From the NCBI GenBank assembly GCA_032718475.1, contig JAUCBJ010007648.1, forward strand, positions 28,873-92,872: 64,000 nt of DNA. The letters are read 5' to 3'. Each line of letters begins with the position of its first letter. The first letter of the stretch is position 1. The position numbers and the translations under genes were made by a program. The DNA comes from Nemertoderma westbladi (lineage: Eukaryota; Xenacoelomorpha; Nemertodermatida; Nemertodermatidae). Shown piece by piece: positions 1-12,600 of this stretch. Under the pieces are notes generated by a model. The model searched no databases. It was not told the origin of the DNA and was given only the letters and a program-made list of their open reading frames with translations.

Positions 1-302
1 TGGTTCCCCCAAGCTTGACACTAGAACAAAATCGCCTCCGCTTTGCAGGACATTGCTTTCGCCGTGAGGACCAGCCAGTGCATAATCTTGTACTTTGGCA
101 GCCTCATGGAGTGAATAAGCATGGTGGACAGCCCATGACTTTCTTGAGACGCATCTTAAAGGACACTGGCCTTAAAGATGCGGATGATCTAGCAAATGTC
201 ATGGGTGATAGGGAGTTGTGGCGGTGCAATTTTGTTGACAAGCCGGCACAGCATTCTTAAAAATGCAGCTGCAATGCAGCATGCCGATCCTAGTAGTAGT
301 AG
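1..302 (+). mobile_element. 3' end of an RTE-like LINE (copy 1, cut by window edge)
   Basis: The segment is nearly identical to the last ~300 bases of the full-length LINE at 54237-57440 (opposite strand) and to the copy at 22.1-22.7 kb. The reading frame to the TAA at 258-260 encodes the C-terminal ~80 residues of the polymerase ORF, including the block GHCFRREDQPVHN. It then runs through a short 3' UTR into a (TAG)n tail at about 291-302. It shares the variant TGLKDADD with copy 2 (the full copy has TGLEDADD), so copies 1 and 2 look like one subfamily. The 5' part, if any, lies outside the window. The tail runs straight into the 23-bp satellite. Confidence 0.9.
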
Positions 303-3300
303 TAGGCCCCATTGCCATAGAGCGTTAGGTCCCATTGCCATAGAGCGTTAGGTCCCATAGCCATAGAGCGTTAGGTCCCATTGCCATAGAGCGTTAGGTC
401 CCATTGCCATAGAGCGTTAAGTCCCATTGCCATAGATCGTGTTAGGCCCCATTGCCATAGAGCGTTAGGTCCCATTGCCATAGAGCGTTAGGTCCCATAG
501 CCATAGAGCGTTAGGTCCCATTGCCATAGAGCGTTAGGTCCCATTGCCATAGAGCGTTAAGTCCCATTTCCATAGATCGTGTTAGGCCCCATTGCCATAT
601 AGCGTTAGGTCCCATTGCCATAGAGCGTTAGGTCCCATAGCCATAGAGCGTTAGGTCCCATAGCCATAGAGCGTTAGGTCCCATAGCCATAGAGCGTTAG
701 GTCCCATAGCCATAGAGCGTTAGGTCCCATTGCCATAGAGCGTTAGGTCCCATTGCCATAGAGCGTTAAGTCCCATTGCCATAGATCGTGTTAGGCCCCA
801 TTGCCATAGAGCGTTAGGTCCCATTGCCATAGAGCGTTAGGTCCCATAGCCATAGAGCGTTAGGTCCCATTGCCATAGAGCGTTAGGTCCCATTGCCATA
901 GAGCGTTAAGTCCCATTTCCATAGATCGTGTTAGGCCCCATTGCCATATAGCGTTAGGTCCCATTGCCATAGAGCGTTAGGTCCCATAGCCATAGAGCGT
1001 TAGGTCCCATAGCCATAGAGCGTTAGGTCCCATTGCCATAGAGCGTTAGGTCCCATTGCCATAGAGCGTTAAGTCCCATTGCCATAGATCGTGTTAGGCC
1101 CCATTGCCATAGAGCGTTAGGTCCCATTGCCATAGAGCGTTAGGTCCCATAGCCATAGAGCGTTAGGTCCCATTGCCATAGAGCGTTAGGTCCCATTGCC
1201 ATAGAGCGTTAAGTCCCATTGCCATAGATCGTGTTAGGCCCCATTGCCATAGAGCGTTAGGTCCCATTGCCATAGAGCGTTAGGTCCCATTGCCATAGAG
1301 CGTTAGGTTCCATTGCCATAGTACGTTAGGTCCGTACCATTGCCATAGAGCGTTAGGTCCCATAGCCATAGAGCGTTAGGTCCCATTGCCATAGAGCGTT
1401 AGGTCCCATTGCCATAGAGCGTTAGGGCCCATTGCCATAGAGCGTTAAGTCCCATTGCCACAGATCGTGTTAGGCCCCATTGCCATAGAGCGTTAGGTCC
1501 CATTGCCATAGAGCGTTAGGTCCCATTGCCATAGAGCGTTAGGTCCCATTGCCATAGAGCATCAGGTCCCATTGCCATGGAGCGTTAGGTCCCTTTGCCA
1601 TATAGCATTAGGCCCCATTGCCATAGAGCGTTAGGTCCCATTGCCATAGAGCGTTAGGTCCCATAGCCATATAGCGTTAGGTCCCATTGCCATAGAGCAT
1701 TAGGTCCCATTGCCATGGAGCGTTAGGTCCCATTACCATATAGCATTAGGTCCCATTGCCATAGAACGTTAGGTCCCATTGCCATAGCGCGTTAGGTCCC
1801 ATAGCCATAGAGCGTTAGGTCCCATTGCCATAGAGCGTTAGGTCCCATTGCCATAGTACGTTAGGTCCGTACCATTGTCATAGAGCGTTAGGTCCCATTG
1901 CTATAGAGCGTTAGGTCACATTGCCATAGATCGTTAGGTCCCATAGCCATAGAGCGTTAGGTCCGTACCATTGCCATAGAGCGTTAGGTCCCATTGCCAT
2001 ACAGTGTTAGGTCCCATTGCCATAGAGCGTTAGGTCCCATTGCCATAGAGCGTTAGGTCCCATTGTCATAGAGCGTTAGGTCCCATTGCCATAGAGCGTT
2101 AGGACCCATTGTCATAGAGCGTGTTAGTTCCCATTGCCATAGAGCGACAGGTCCCATTGCCATAGAGCGTCAGGTCCCATTGCCATAGAGCGATAGGTCC
2201 GTACCATTGCCATAGAGCGTTAGGTCCCATTGCCATAGAGCGTTAGGTCCCATTGTCATAGAGCGTTAGGTCCCATAGCCATAGAGCGTTAGGTCCCATA
2301 GCCATAGAGCGTTAGGTCCCATTGCCATAGAGCGTTAGGTCCCATAGCCATAGAGCGTTAGGTCCCATAGCCATAGAGCGTTAAGTCCCATTGCCATAGA
2401 GCGTTAGGTCCCATAGCCATAGAGCGTTAGGTTCCATTGCCATAGAGCGTCAGGTCCCATTACCATAGAGCGTTAGGTCCCATTGCCATAGAGCGTTAGG
2501 TCCCATTGTCATAGAGCGTTAGGTCCCATAGCCATAGAGCGTTAGGTCCCATAGCCATAGAGCGTTAGGTCCCATTGCCATAGAGTGTTAGGTCCGTACC
2601 ATTGCCATAGAGCGTTAGGTCCCATTGCCATAGAGCGTTAGGTCCGTACCATTGCCATAGAGCGTGTTAGGTCCCATTGCCATAGAGCGTTAGGTCCGTA
2701 CCATTGTCATAGAGCGTTAGGTCCCATTGCTATGGAGCGTTAGGTCCCATTGCCATAGAGCGTTAGGTCCCATAGCCATAGAGCGTTAGGTCCCATAGCC
2801 ATAGAGCGTTAGGTCCCATTGCCATAGAGTGTTAGGTCCCATTGCCATAGAGCGTTAGGTCCCATTGCCATAGAGCATCAGGTCCCATTGCCATGGAGCG
2901 TTAGGTCCCTTTGCCATATAGCATTAGGCCCCATTGCCATAGAGCGTTAGGTCCCATTGCCATAGAGCGTTAGGTCCCATAGCCATATAGCGTTAGGTCC
3001 CATTGCCATAGAGCATTAGGTCCCATTGCCATGGAGCGTTAGGTCCCATTACCATATAGCATTAGGTCCCATTGCCATAGAACGTTAGGTCCCATTGCCA
3101 TAGCGCGTTAGGTCCCATAGCCATAGAGCGTTAGGTCCCATTGCCATAGAGCGTTAGGTCCCATTGCCATAGTACGTTAGGTCCGTACCATTGTCATAGA
3201 GCGTTAGGTCCCATTGCTATAGAGCGTTAGGTCACATTGCCATAGATCGTTAGGTCCCATAGCCATAGAGCGTTAGGTCCGTACCATTGCCATAGAGCGT

Positions 3301-5540
3301 TAGGTCCCATTGCCATACAGTGTTAGGTCCCATTGCCATAGAGCGTTAGGTCCCATTGCCATAGAGCGTTAGGTCCCATTGTCATAGAGCGTTAGGTCCC
3401 ATTGCCATAGAGCGTTAGGACCCATTGTCATAGAGCGTGTTAGGTCCCATTGCCATAGAGCGACAGGTCCCATTGCCATAGAGCGTCAGGTCCCATTGCC
3501 ATAGAGCGATAGGTCCGTACCATTGCCATAGAGCGTTAGGTCCCATTGCCATAGAGCGTTAGGTCCCATTGTCATAGAGCGTTAGGTCCCATAGCCATAG
3601 AGCGTTAGGTCCCATAGCCATAGAGCGTTAGGTCCCATTGCCATAGAGCGTTAGGTCCCATAGCCATAGAGCGTTAGGTCCCATAGCCATAGAGCGTTAA
3701 GTCCCATTGCCATAGAGCGTTAGGTCCCATAGCCATAGAGCGTTAGGTTCCATTGCCATAGAGCGTCAGGTCCCATTACCATAGAGCGTTAGGTCCCATT
3801 GCCATAGAGCGTTAGGTCCCATTGTCATAGAGCGTTAGGTCCCATAGCCATAGAGCGTTAGGTCCCATAGCCATAGAGCGTTAGGTCCCATTGCCATAGA
3901 GTGTTAGGTCCGTACCATTGCCATAGAGCGTTAGGTCCCATTGCCATAGAGCGTTAGGTCCCATTGTCATAGAGCGTGTTAGGTCCCATTGCCATAGAGC
4001 GTTAGGTCCGTACCATTGTCATAGAGCGTTAGGTCCCATTGCTATGGAGCGTTAGGTCCCATTGCCATAGAGCGTTAGGTCCCATAGCCATAGAGCGTTA
4101 GGTCCCATAGCCATAGAGCGTTAGGTCCCATTGCCATAGAGTGTTAGGTACCATTGCCATAGAGCGTTAGGTCCCATTGTCATAGAGCGTTAGGTACCAT
4201 TGCCATAGAACGTTAGGTCCCATAGCCATAGAGCATTAGGTCCCATTGCCATATAGCGTAAGTCCCATTGCCATAGAGCGTTAGGTCCCATTGCCATAGA
4301 GCGTTAGGTCCCATAGCCATAGAGCGTTAGGTCCGTACCATTGCCATAGAGCGTTAGGTCCGTACCATTGCCATAGAGCGTTAGGTCCCATTGCCATAGA
4401 GCGTTAGGTCCCATTGTCATAGAACGTTAGGTCCCATAGCCATAGAGCGTTAGGTCCCATTGCCATAGAGCGTTAGGTCCGTACCATTGCCATAGAGCGT
4501 TAGGTACCATTGCCATAGAGCGTTAGGTCCCATTGTCATAGAGCGTTAGGTACCATTGCCATAGAACGTTAGGTCCCATAGCCATAGAGCATTAGGTCCC
4601 ATTGCCATATAGCGTAAGTCCCATTGCCATAGAGCGTTAGGTCCGTACCATTGCCATAGAGCGTTAGGTCCCATTGCCATATAACGTTAGGTCCCATTGC
4701 CATAAAGCGTTAGGTCCCATTGTCATAGAGCGTTAGGTCCCATTGCCATAGAGCGTTAGGTCCCATAGCCATAGAGCCTTAGGTCCCATTGCCATAGAGC
4801 GTTAGGTCCTTACCATTGCCATAGAGCGTTAGGTCCCATTGCCATAGAGCGTCAGGTCCCATTGCCATAAAGCGTTAGGTCCCATTGTCATAGAGCGTTA
4901 GGTCCCATTGCCATAGAACGTTAGGTCCCATAGCCATAGAGCATTAGGTCCCATTGCCATATAGCGTAAGTCCCATTGCCATAGAGCGTTAGGTCCGTAC
5001 CATTGCCATAGCGCGTTAGGTCCCATTGCCATATAACGTTAGGTCCCATTGCCATAAAGCGTTAGGTCCCATTGTCATAGAGCGTTAGGTCCCATTGCCA
5101 TAGAGCGTTAGGTCCCATAGCCATAGAGCCTTAGGTCCCATTGCCATAGAGCGTTAGGTCCTTACCATTGCCATAGAGCGTTAGGTCCCATTGCCATAGA
5201 GCGTCAGGTCCCATTGCCATAGAGCTTTAGGTCCCATTGCCATAGAGCGTTAGAACCCTTTGCCATAGAGCGTTAGGTCCCATTGCCATACAGTGTTAGG
5301 ACCCATTGCCATAGAGCGTTAGGACCCATTGCCATAGAGCTTTAGGTCCCATTGCCATAGAGCGTTAGGACCCTTTGCCATAGAGCTTTAGGTCCCATTG
5401 CCATCGAGCGTTAGGTCCCATAGCCAAAGAGCGTTAGGTCCCATTGCCATAGAGCGTTAGGTCCCATTGCCATAGAGCGTTAGGTCCCATTGCCATAGGC
5501 ATTAGGTCACATTGCCATAGAGCGTTAGGTCACATTGCCA
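303..5540. repeat. Large 23-bp satellite array with higher-order structure
   Basis: About 225 tandem copies of a 23-bp unit beginning GGTCCCATTGCC and ending GAGCGTTA. Common variants are ATAGCC for ATTGCC, GTC for GCC, and a 4-bp longer form containing GGTCCGTACCATTG. Higher-order structure is visible. In the first 1.2 kb a variant containing GATCGTGTTAGG recurs at spacings of about 140, 209, 140, 163, 140 and 236 bp. The stretch from about 1560 is repeated about 1316 bp further on (ATCAGG at 1561 and 2877; ACAGTG at 2001 and 3317). No ORF of note is present. It lies past the last visible pappalysin exon, so it is probably intronic to that gene. Confidence 0.95.
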
Positions 5541-6524
5541 TTTAAAGGAGCAGGTTAGTAAAGGAGCATGTTCCAAGGGCGTGTTGGGGGAACCAAAACA
5601 ATAAACAAAAGTTAACACAAGTTCTAGAAGACTAATTTTTTTCCTGAACATTTCATAAAAAGGTAAATATCATATGCGCATATAGTTGGATTTTGAAATT
5701 TTAATGGTCTAGAAAATGTTTCATATTCTTTCAATAAATTGTTCCAGGACAAGTATTTCTTAATCTATAACGTTATTTTTAAATATTTGGTATCTTTTAA
5801 AATGGCCGTACAAAATTGTCTCTTTTATAGACTTTTGTTTAGGTTGGGGTTGGGTACCCCGTGAAACATTAATTTGTTCTAGAATAAGAAATATTTAATC
5901 AAAATTCCTGTTTACCAATATACCATGTCATATTTCTTAACTTACCATTCACTAAATAAAACTAATATATTAATAATGTCGTGAAAATAATTTTCCCTTT
6001 AAAAACAATCTACGCATTGCATGTTAAATAAAGTAGAACATACTTTCACTATGCTCTCGATTCTTTATTAACCTTGTCACGCTCGGTAAACCAAATATCT
6101 CGAGTATAGTGAAAATAATCTTATAGTATATATGTTTTTGACATACATGAGAATGTATAAATTATTAAGAAATTTAAACAAGACTTAGTAGGATGATCCA
6201 ATTCTATAGCAAATGGAGCAGAATGGGGGCGAATTTATTTTTTCCGCTTCATTTGCTATAGAGTTGGATCATCCTAAGTCCTGTTTAAATTACTTAATAA
6301 GTTAAAATAATGTTCTATATTATTTACCATGAAATAAATAATTATTATTTTATTATTATATTTTTACTTTAGTGATGTTTATATACATAGTAGTGATATT
6401 TTCATTTAACTATTTATTAGTAGTTTTAGCAGTTAGTAGCTTGATTCGATTTCTTGATTAATATCTATATAAGTTGTAAATCAAATAAGTGTAGATATTG
6501 ATAGGAAGAAAAATAACCACTTAC
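5541..6524. other. AT-rich intronic sequence left of exon 8
   Basis: Unique AT-rich DNA between the satellite and the zinc-site exon of the pappalysin gene. I looked on the minus strand for the next pappalysin exon (the cysteine-rich stretch leading to the Met-turn) and saw none. Apart from the inverted repeat at 6161-6301 nothing is recognisable. Confidence 0.6.
6161..6301. repeat. Foldback element / MITE-like hairpin
   Basis: Two arms of about 58 bp, at 6161-6219 and 6244-6301, are inverted complements with only a few mismatches and small gaps, around a ~24-bp loop. The core shared by both arms reads GGATGATCCAA, then TCTATAGCAAATG. It could be a tiny MITE or a solo foldback. No protein is encoded. 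Confidence 0.75.
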
Positions 6525-6686
6525 CTAGAAGATAAGATGGTTCGGTTTCATAGCATTCATCGTTACAGTAGTCCTCATCGATTCCTTTGTAGGTGTGCCA
6601 AAGTCCAAGAACATGTCCAAGTTCGTGTACCATTGTTTTACTGCGACCCTCAACGCCAAACGCATTTGCACTAATTTCAATTCCAC
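6525..6686 (-). CDS. Pappalysin exon 8 (zinc-binding active site)
   Basis: The acceptor TATTTAG precedes 6686 and the consensus donor AG|GTAAGTG follows 6525. The 162-nt exon is phase 1 to phase 1. It encodes GGIEISANAFG, then MVHELGHVLGLWHTYKGI and CNDECYETEPSYLLG. HExxHxxGxxH supplies the three zinc-binding histidines and the catalytic glutamate; the following C...C-ETEPS segment is specific to pappalysins. The next exon is not visible in the window. Confidence 0.93.
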   Translation of the reverse strand: MELKLVQMRLALRVAVKQWYTNLDMFLDFGTPTKESMRTTVTMNAMKPNHLIF

Positions 6687-9600
6687 CTAAATAATATAGG
6701 TTTAGATTGATTATATTTATTTTTCAATACAAAAGATAGTATAAATATATTGAGAACGAAAGTGCGCTCAAAAGCACTCCGATAGTGATTAAGCGCACAA
6801 GGCCAAATCGTACTGTCGGAAACAAATAATTCTAGGAAAACTATTGAATTACACGAATTGAGAGACATGGATCTACCCTTGCAAACCAACTAGTACACAC
6901 CCATCCAGGAAACAAAATTAATCAAAATAGATGTAAAATTAATAAAAAATAGATACAATATGAGGCTTAAACTAAGCATATAAACCCCAATTCTATACAA
7001 TATGAGGCTTAAACTAAGCTTATAAACCCCAATTATATCCAAACTAATTATTTTTTAGGAAGAAAAATAATAATGAATAGGTCTATCAGCAACTAAATTA
7101 AATCAAAATTTAGATTTTAAATTTAAATTTTATTTTTCTATACTTTTATACATTAACACATAAATATTAATATGCACATCTTATTTCTAAGTCAACAACA
7201 AATCGCTGGGTAACTCTTATTCAACTTTTAAAATCTCGTTAGCTGTATCGATCTAGTCCATTTTAAGTGTAATAAATGTGTTTGTTTGACTCATAATTGA
7301 AATACGTAATCTTTTACCGTGCCAAACACAGCATCATGATAAGTCTGAATTAGTTATATTATCAGAAAATATTATCTATTTTTATGTTCTTCTTTATGTT
7401 ATTTTTTTAAATGTATTTCTTTTTCATTTTAATAATAAAAATAATGATACATAGTATTATTACTATTATTACATTGTATTATTATTATTACTTATACTGT
7501 ATGTACTATTTTAATACTATGTATTGTGTACTACTGTATTTTAAAATGTTTTATACTTATACAGTATGTACTTATTAAACTTATATTACTTTACAACAAA
7601 GTACCTTGTATTGTAAGAGGTCCTTTATCCCATGGGAAAGTTGCGACACCAACTGGTTCTCTCCAAATGTCATCACTGTAGTGGGAGATCCATTCCATGA
7701 AATACATATTTACTGCGTCTTTATTTGAAATGTTTACAATATCTTTAACCTCTTTTGCTGTAACGTGGTTCTGAGGTTGACTGAAAATAATTTAATATGG
7801 TTAGCTTCCGAGAAAATAATAAATAATTACAATTGGATTCTCCCATATAATATTAATATGATGTTTGATAACCACGACTTTAGAGGGATTGTGATATTAA
7901 TATGAAAACAATAAAATAGGACATGGGGTCTATTCCCTCAGATACTACCTAGCATTTAGGGCCACTTGGGCCACTGTTAGTACTCAGGCACTAGGCCCAT
8001 CAAAAAACAAAATACCAAATCGATTTTAGTGCTACATAACCCAACCCAACTACCACAAGAAAAATTACACCAAACCATACAGTAACTACATGTTCCGGTA
8101 AGTATTGCACGAAATAGGCTATCCCATAAATTACGAAAAATATATAGGACATTTTGTCCGCCGAAAAGGTAAGTCTCAGTAATAAATTTTATAAAAATAA
8201 AAGGGTTTCGGAGATTTAAACACTGAACCCTGGGATTCGTGGTTCTCCTCATCAGCAGTGTGCCACGAACCTCAATATAATATTAACAGCGATTTATTCA
8301 TCTCGAAAATATTGGAAATACTGTAAAGATATGGAAATTACTAGAACATTTCCTATAATACTGTACGAACATTTCCTATAATACTGTACGTACATTTCCT
8401 ATAATACTGTATGTACATTTCCTATAATACTGTACGTACATGTCCTATAATACTGTACGTACATTTCCTATAATACTGTACGAACATTTCCTATAACACT
8501 GTACGTACATTTCCTATAATACTGTACGTACATTTCCTATAATACTGTACGTACATTTCCTATAATACTGTACGAACATTTCCTATAATACTGTACGTAC
8601 ATTTCCTATAATACTCTACGTACATTTCCTATAATACTGTACGAACATTTCCTATAATACTGTACGAACATTTCCTATAATACTGTACGTACATTTCCTA
8701 TAATACTGTACGAACATTTCCTATAATACTGTACGTACATTTCCTATAATACTGTACGTACATTTCCTATAATACTGTACGTACATTTCCTATAATACTG
8801 TATGTACATTTCCTATAATACTGTACGTACATTTCCTATAATACTGTACGAACATTTCCTATAATACTGTACGTACATTTCCTATAATACTGTACGTACA
8901 TTTCCTATAACACTGTACGTACATTTCCTATAATACTGTACGTACATTTCCTATAATACTGTATGTACATTTCCTATAATACTGTACGAACATTTCCTAT
9001 AATACCGTACGAACATTTCCTATAATACTGTACGTACATTTCCTATAATACTGTACGAACATTTCCTATAATACTGTACGTACATTTCCTATAACACTGT
9101 ACGTACATTTCCTATAATACTGTATGTACATTTCCTATAATACTGTACGTACATTTCCTATAATACTGTACGAACATTTCCTATAATACTGTACGTACAT
9201 TTCCTATAATACTGTATGTACATTTCCTATAATACTGTACGAACATTTCCTATAATACTGTACGAACATTTCCTATAATACTGTACGAACATTTCCTATA
9301 ATACTGTACGAACATTTCCTATAACACTGTACGTACATTTCCTATAATACTCTACGTACATTTCCTATAATACTGTACGAACATTTCCTATAATACTGTA
9401 CGTACATTTCCTATAATACTGTACGTACATTTCCTATAACACTGTACGTACATTTCCTATAATACTCTACGTACATTTCCTATAATACTGTACGAACATT
9501 TCCTATAATACTGTACGTACATTTCCTATAACACTGTACGTACATTTCCTATAATACTCTACGTACATTTCCTATAATACTGTACGAACATTTCCTATAA

Positions 9601-12600
9601 TACTGTACGTACATTTCCTATAATACTGTACGTACATTTCCTATAACACTGTACGTACATTTCCTATAACACTGTACGTACATTTCCTATAATACTCTAC
9701 GTACATTTCCTATAATACTGTACGAACATTTCCTATAATACTGTACGTACATTTCCTATAACACTGTACGTACATTTCCTATAATACTGTACGAACATTT
9801 CCTATAACACTGTACGTACATTTCCTATAATACTGTACGTACATTTCCTATAATACTGTACGTACATTTCCTATAATACTGTACGTACATTTCCTATAAT
9901 ACTGTACGTACATTTCCTATAATACTGTACGTACATTTCCTATAATACTGTATGTAAATGTGTAATCTCGTTGTAACTTATCTACATTTATTTCTACTTT
10001 TTAAATACATAGTTGAAGAACCCTAGATCATCATCTACTATAATACTGTATGTGTATATGGAAGACCCAACAGTTCCTTCTTTTGTGTATGTATGTTTTT
10101 ATTGACTATAAAGAGATATGTAATTACACGAACATAAACATTTAGATGAAAAGAAAATAGAAGATAAAGAAAATAACACTAGCAACTAGCAACACTAGCA
10201 ACAACAAGATAAATGAAATGCAGTGAGTATGATGAAGTGAAGAGTAAAATATTGAATGAAGGCCTAGACTGCAGTAGTAAAGCATAGAGATAGGAAAGGC
10301 AAGCAGTGAATATCAGGGCCTACAATTTTTGGGTATAAGAGAAAAATAATAATCAAAATCAATTTATGTAGATATATATATATATAATTATATTTTTAAA
10401 TTTCCCCCCATATCAATATCATATTTTCATATCACTATATCACTCCCCGACCTACTAGCCGAGCTACTAACAATATATATAAACAAATAAATTCTAAAAC
10501 CGAAATTTTACGCGTCTGCCTCGCTTACTAATGTAGTCTGTAGCAGGATGAATTGCTTCGCCCTTGTTGTTATGTGAGTTTCCAGTTTCAGTTTGTTTTG
10601 GCTTTGCTTCATCGTTCCCACTCCCTACGTTGCGTGTCTTGGAGTGAGACGTTGTAGAACCTAGGATGGCGGGTTTAATACGGTCTAAGGATACGACATC
10701 TTGTTTATCGCCCTTGAGTATGGTGACAGTTTTATCGGTGCGATCCAAGATTTTGAAAGGTCCAATATAAGGGCGTTGCAAAGGCTTCTTGACAGAATCA
10801 ATTCGCAACCAGACATAATCCGATGTGTAAATCGTCTCCGGTATGTAAATCAGATGGTTAGGGTTCCGAGAGTTAGTATTGGGGCTCTGTAAGTTTCTCA
10901 TATGAGTTTGTAATTTCGTGCCGAAGCTAGATGTTGCTGGTGAATATGAGTGCTTCTCAAACATAGCACATGGCAGCATCAATGGTTGGCCAAATGTGAG
11001 ATCAGCTGGGGAATTGTGTGTATCATCCCTAATCGTAGTTCGGAGTTGAAGCAATATAATGGGCAAAACAGAACACCAATCCTGGGGATGCTCACCAATG
11101 TAAGCCTTGAGTGCATCTTTTAATCTCCGATGCCCGCGCTCCACCATCCCATTACACTGAGGATGATAGGCTGTTGTAGGTTTATCTTCGATGCCAAGAC
11201 GCTTCATTTCATCTTTAAATTCTCGGGATGTAAATGCTGATCCGCGATCGTGAATAATAATTTTTGGTAGACCGAAAGTTGAGAACCAATGCTCCCATAA
11301 ACAGCACAAGGTGGTTTTGGAGTCCGCAGTAGCTATGGCAACATCGGCTGGCCATCGCGTGAACCTATCAATAATGGTGAGTATGTATCTGTTTCCATTT
11401 GAAGATGGTAGAGGACCAACAAAATCAATGTGGATGGTTTCAAAGCGTGAGTTTATTGGAATTGTAGATATGGGTGTATGTATGTGGCGACTAATCTTGG
11501 ATTGCTGACAAATTTCACATTGTTTACACCAGGCTGTAATGTCTATTCGCATCCCATGCCAGAAAAAACGCTCGGATATTAATCTGAGAGTGGCTTTACG
11601 ATGTGAAATTCCATGCAACTGCTCAAACACTTGCTCTCTGAGTTTTGTTGGTATGTATGGTCTAGTCTGTTCCATTGACACATCACAATATATATCAGCA
11701 GTGGAATTGCCTGAGTTTATTGTCCGCCGTTCTAGAACAATATTACTACATGGAATCGGATTGTGAATAAGATTTGATAGCTCAGTATCCTCTGCTTGTG
11801 AGTTTGCTAATTGTGACGCTGAAAGACACAGTGGATAGCCACTTCTGATCGAGTCTATCTCTATCCGAGAAAGGGCATCAGCTACAACATTCCCCCGACC
11901 CGCAATATAGCGAATGTCGCTCGTAAATTCTGCAATGTAAGAAAGATAGCGTTGCTGGCGTGGTGATGGGTCTTTGGCTGTCAGTGCATGGGTCAACGGT
12001 TTTTGGTCAGTATATACCACAAAGTCAGTGCCCTCTAGTTGATGCTTAAAATGTTTAATCGCTAACATTATCGCTAGTAATTCACGATCATATGCTCCAT
12101 AACATTGTTCATTGGGTTTCAATTTCTTGGAGAAAAATGCCAGTGGTTGTGGTTCAATATCGCCAGTTTCTGAACATTGGTGAAGAACAGCGCCGACTGC
12201 TTTATTGGAAGCAACCGTATTTAGTGTGGTTAATGATATTTTAACAGATGCATCTTTATCAAATGTAGGGTGGCGCAGCTTAGTAGCATTAATAAGTGCA
12301 TTCTTTAATGAGTTAAAGGCTTCATCAGCTTCCCTTGACCATGTAAAATCAGAGTTTTTATCCTGCAATAAATCAGTGAGGGGGGAAGCAATAACTTGGT
12401 ATCGCGACACGAAACGTGAATAATAATTATACATGCCGAGAAATCGTCTAAGTGCTGATTTAGACTGTGGTGCCGGGTAATTTCTAAGGGCTTCCGTTTT
12501 CTCCAGTGGTGGTTGTATTCCTTGAGCATCAATAGTATACCCAAGGAAAACTATCTCAGAAACGCCAAAAACACACTTGCTGAGGTTTATACAGAGTCCA

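Noticed and set aside
5583-5596. TTGGGGGAACCAA just past the satellite, also found in the RTE LINE (complement of the first bases of the window)
   Set aside because: The 13-bp match does not extend into flanking sequence on either side, so it does not establish an LINE copy.
303-9957. Regularly repeated ~23-bp units resembling a CRISPR array
   Set aside because: There are no unique spacers; units are directly contiguous, and the context is a eukaryotic intron. These are satellites.
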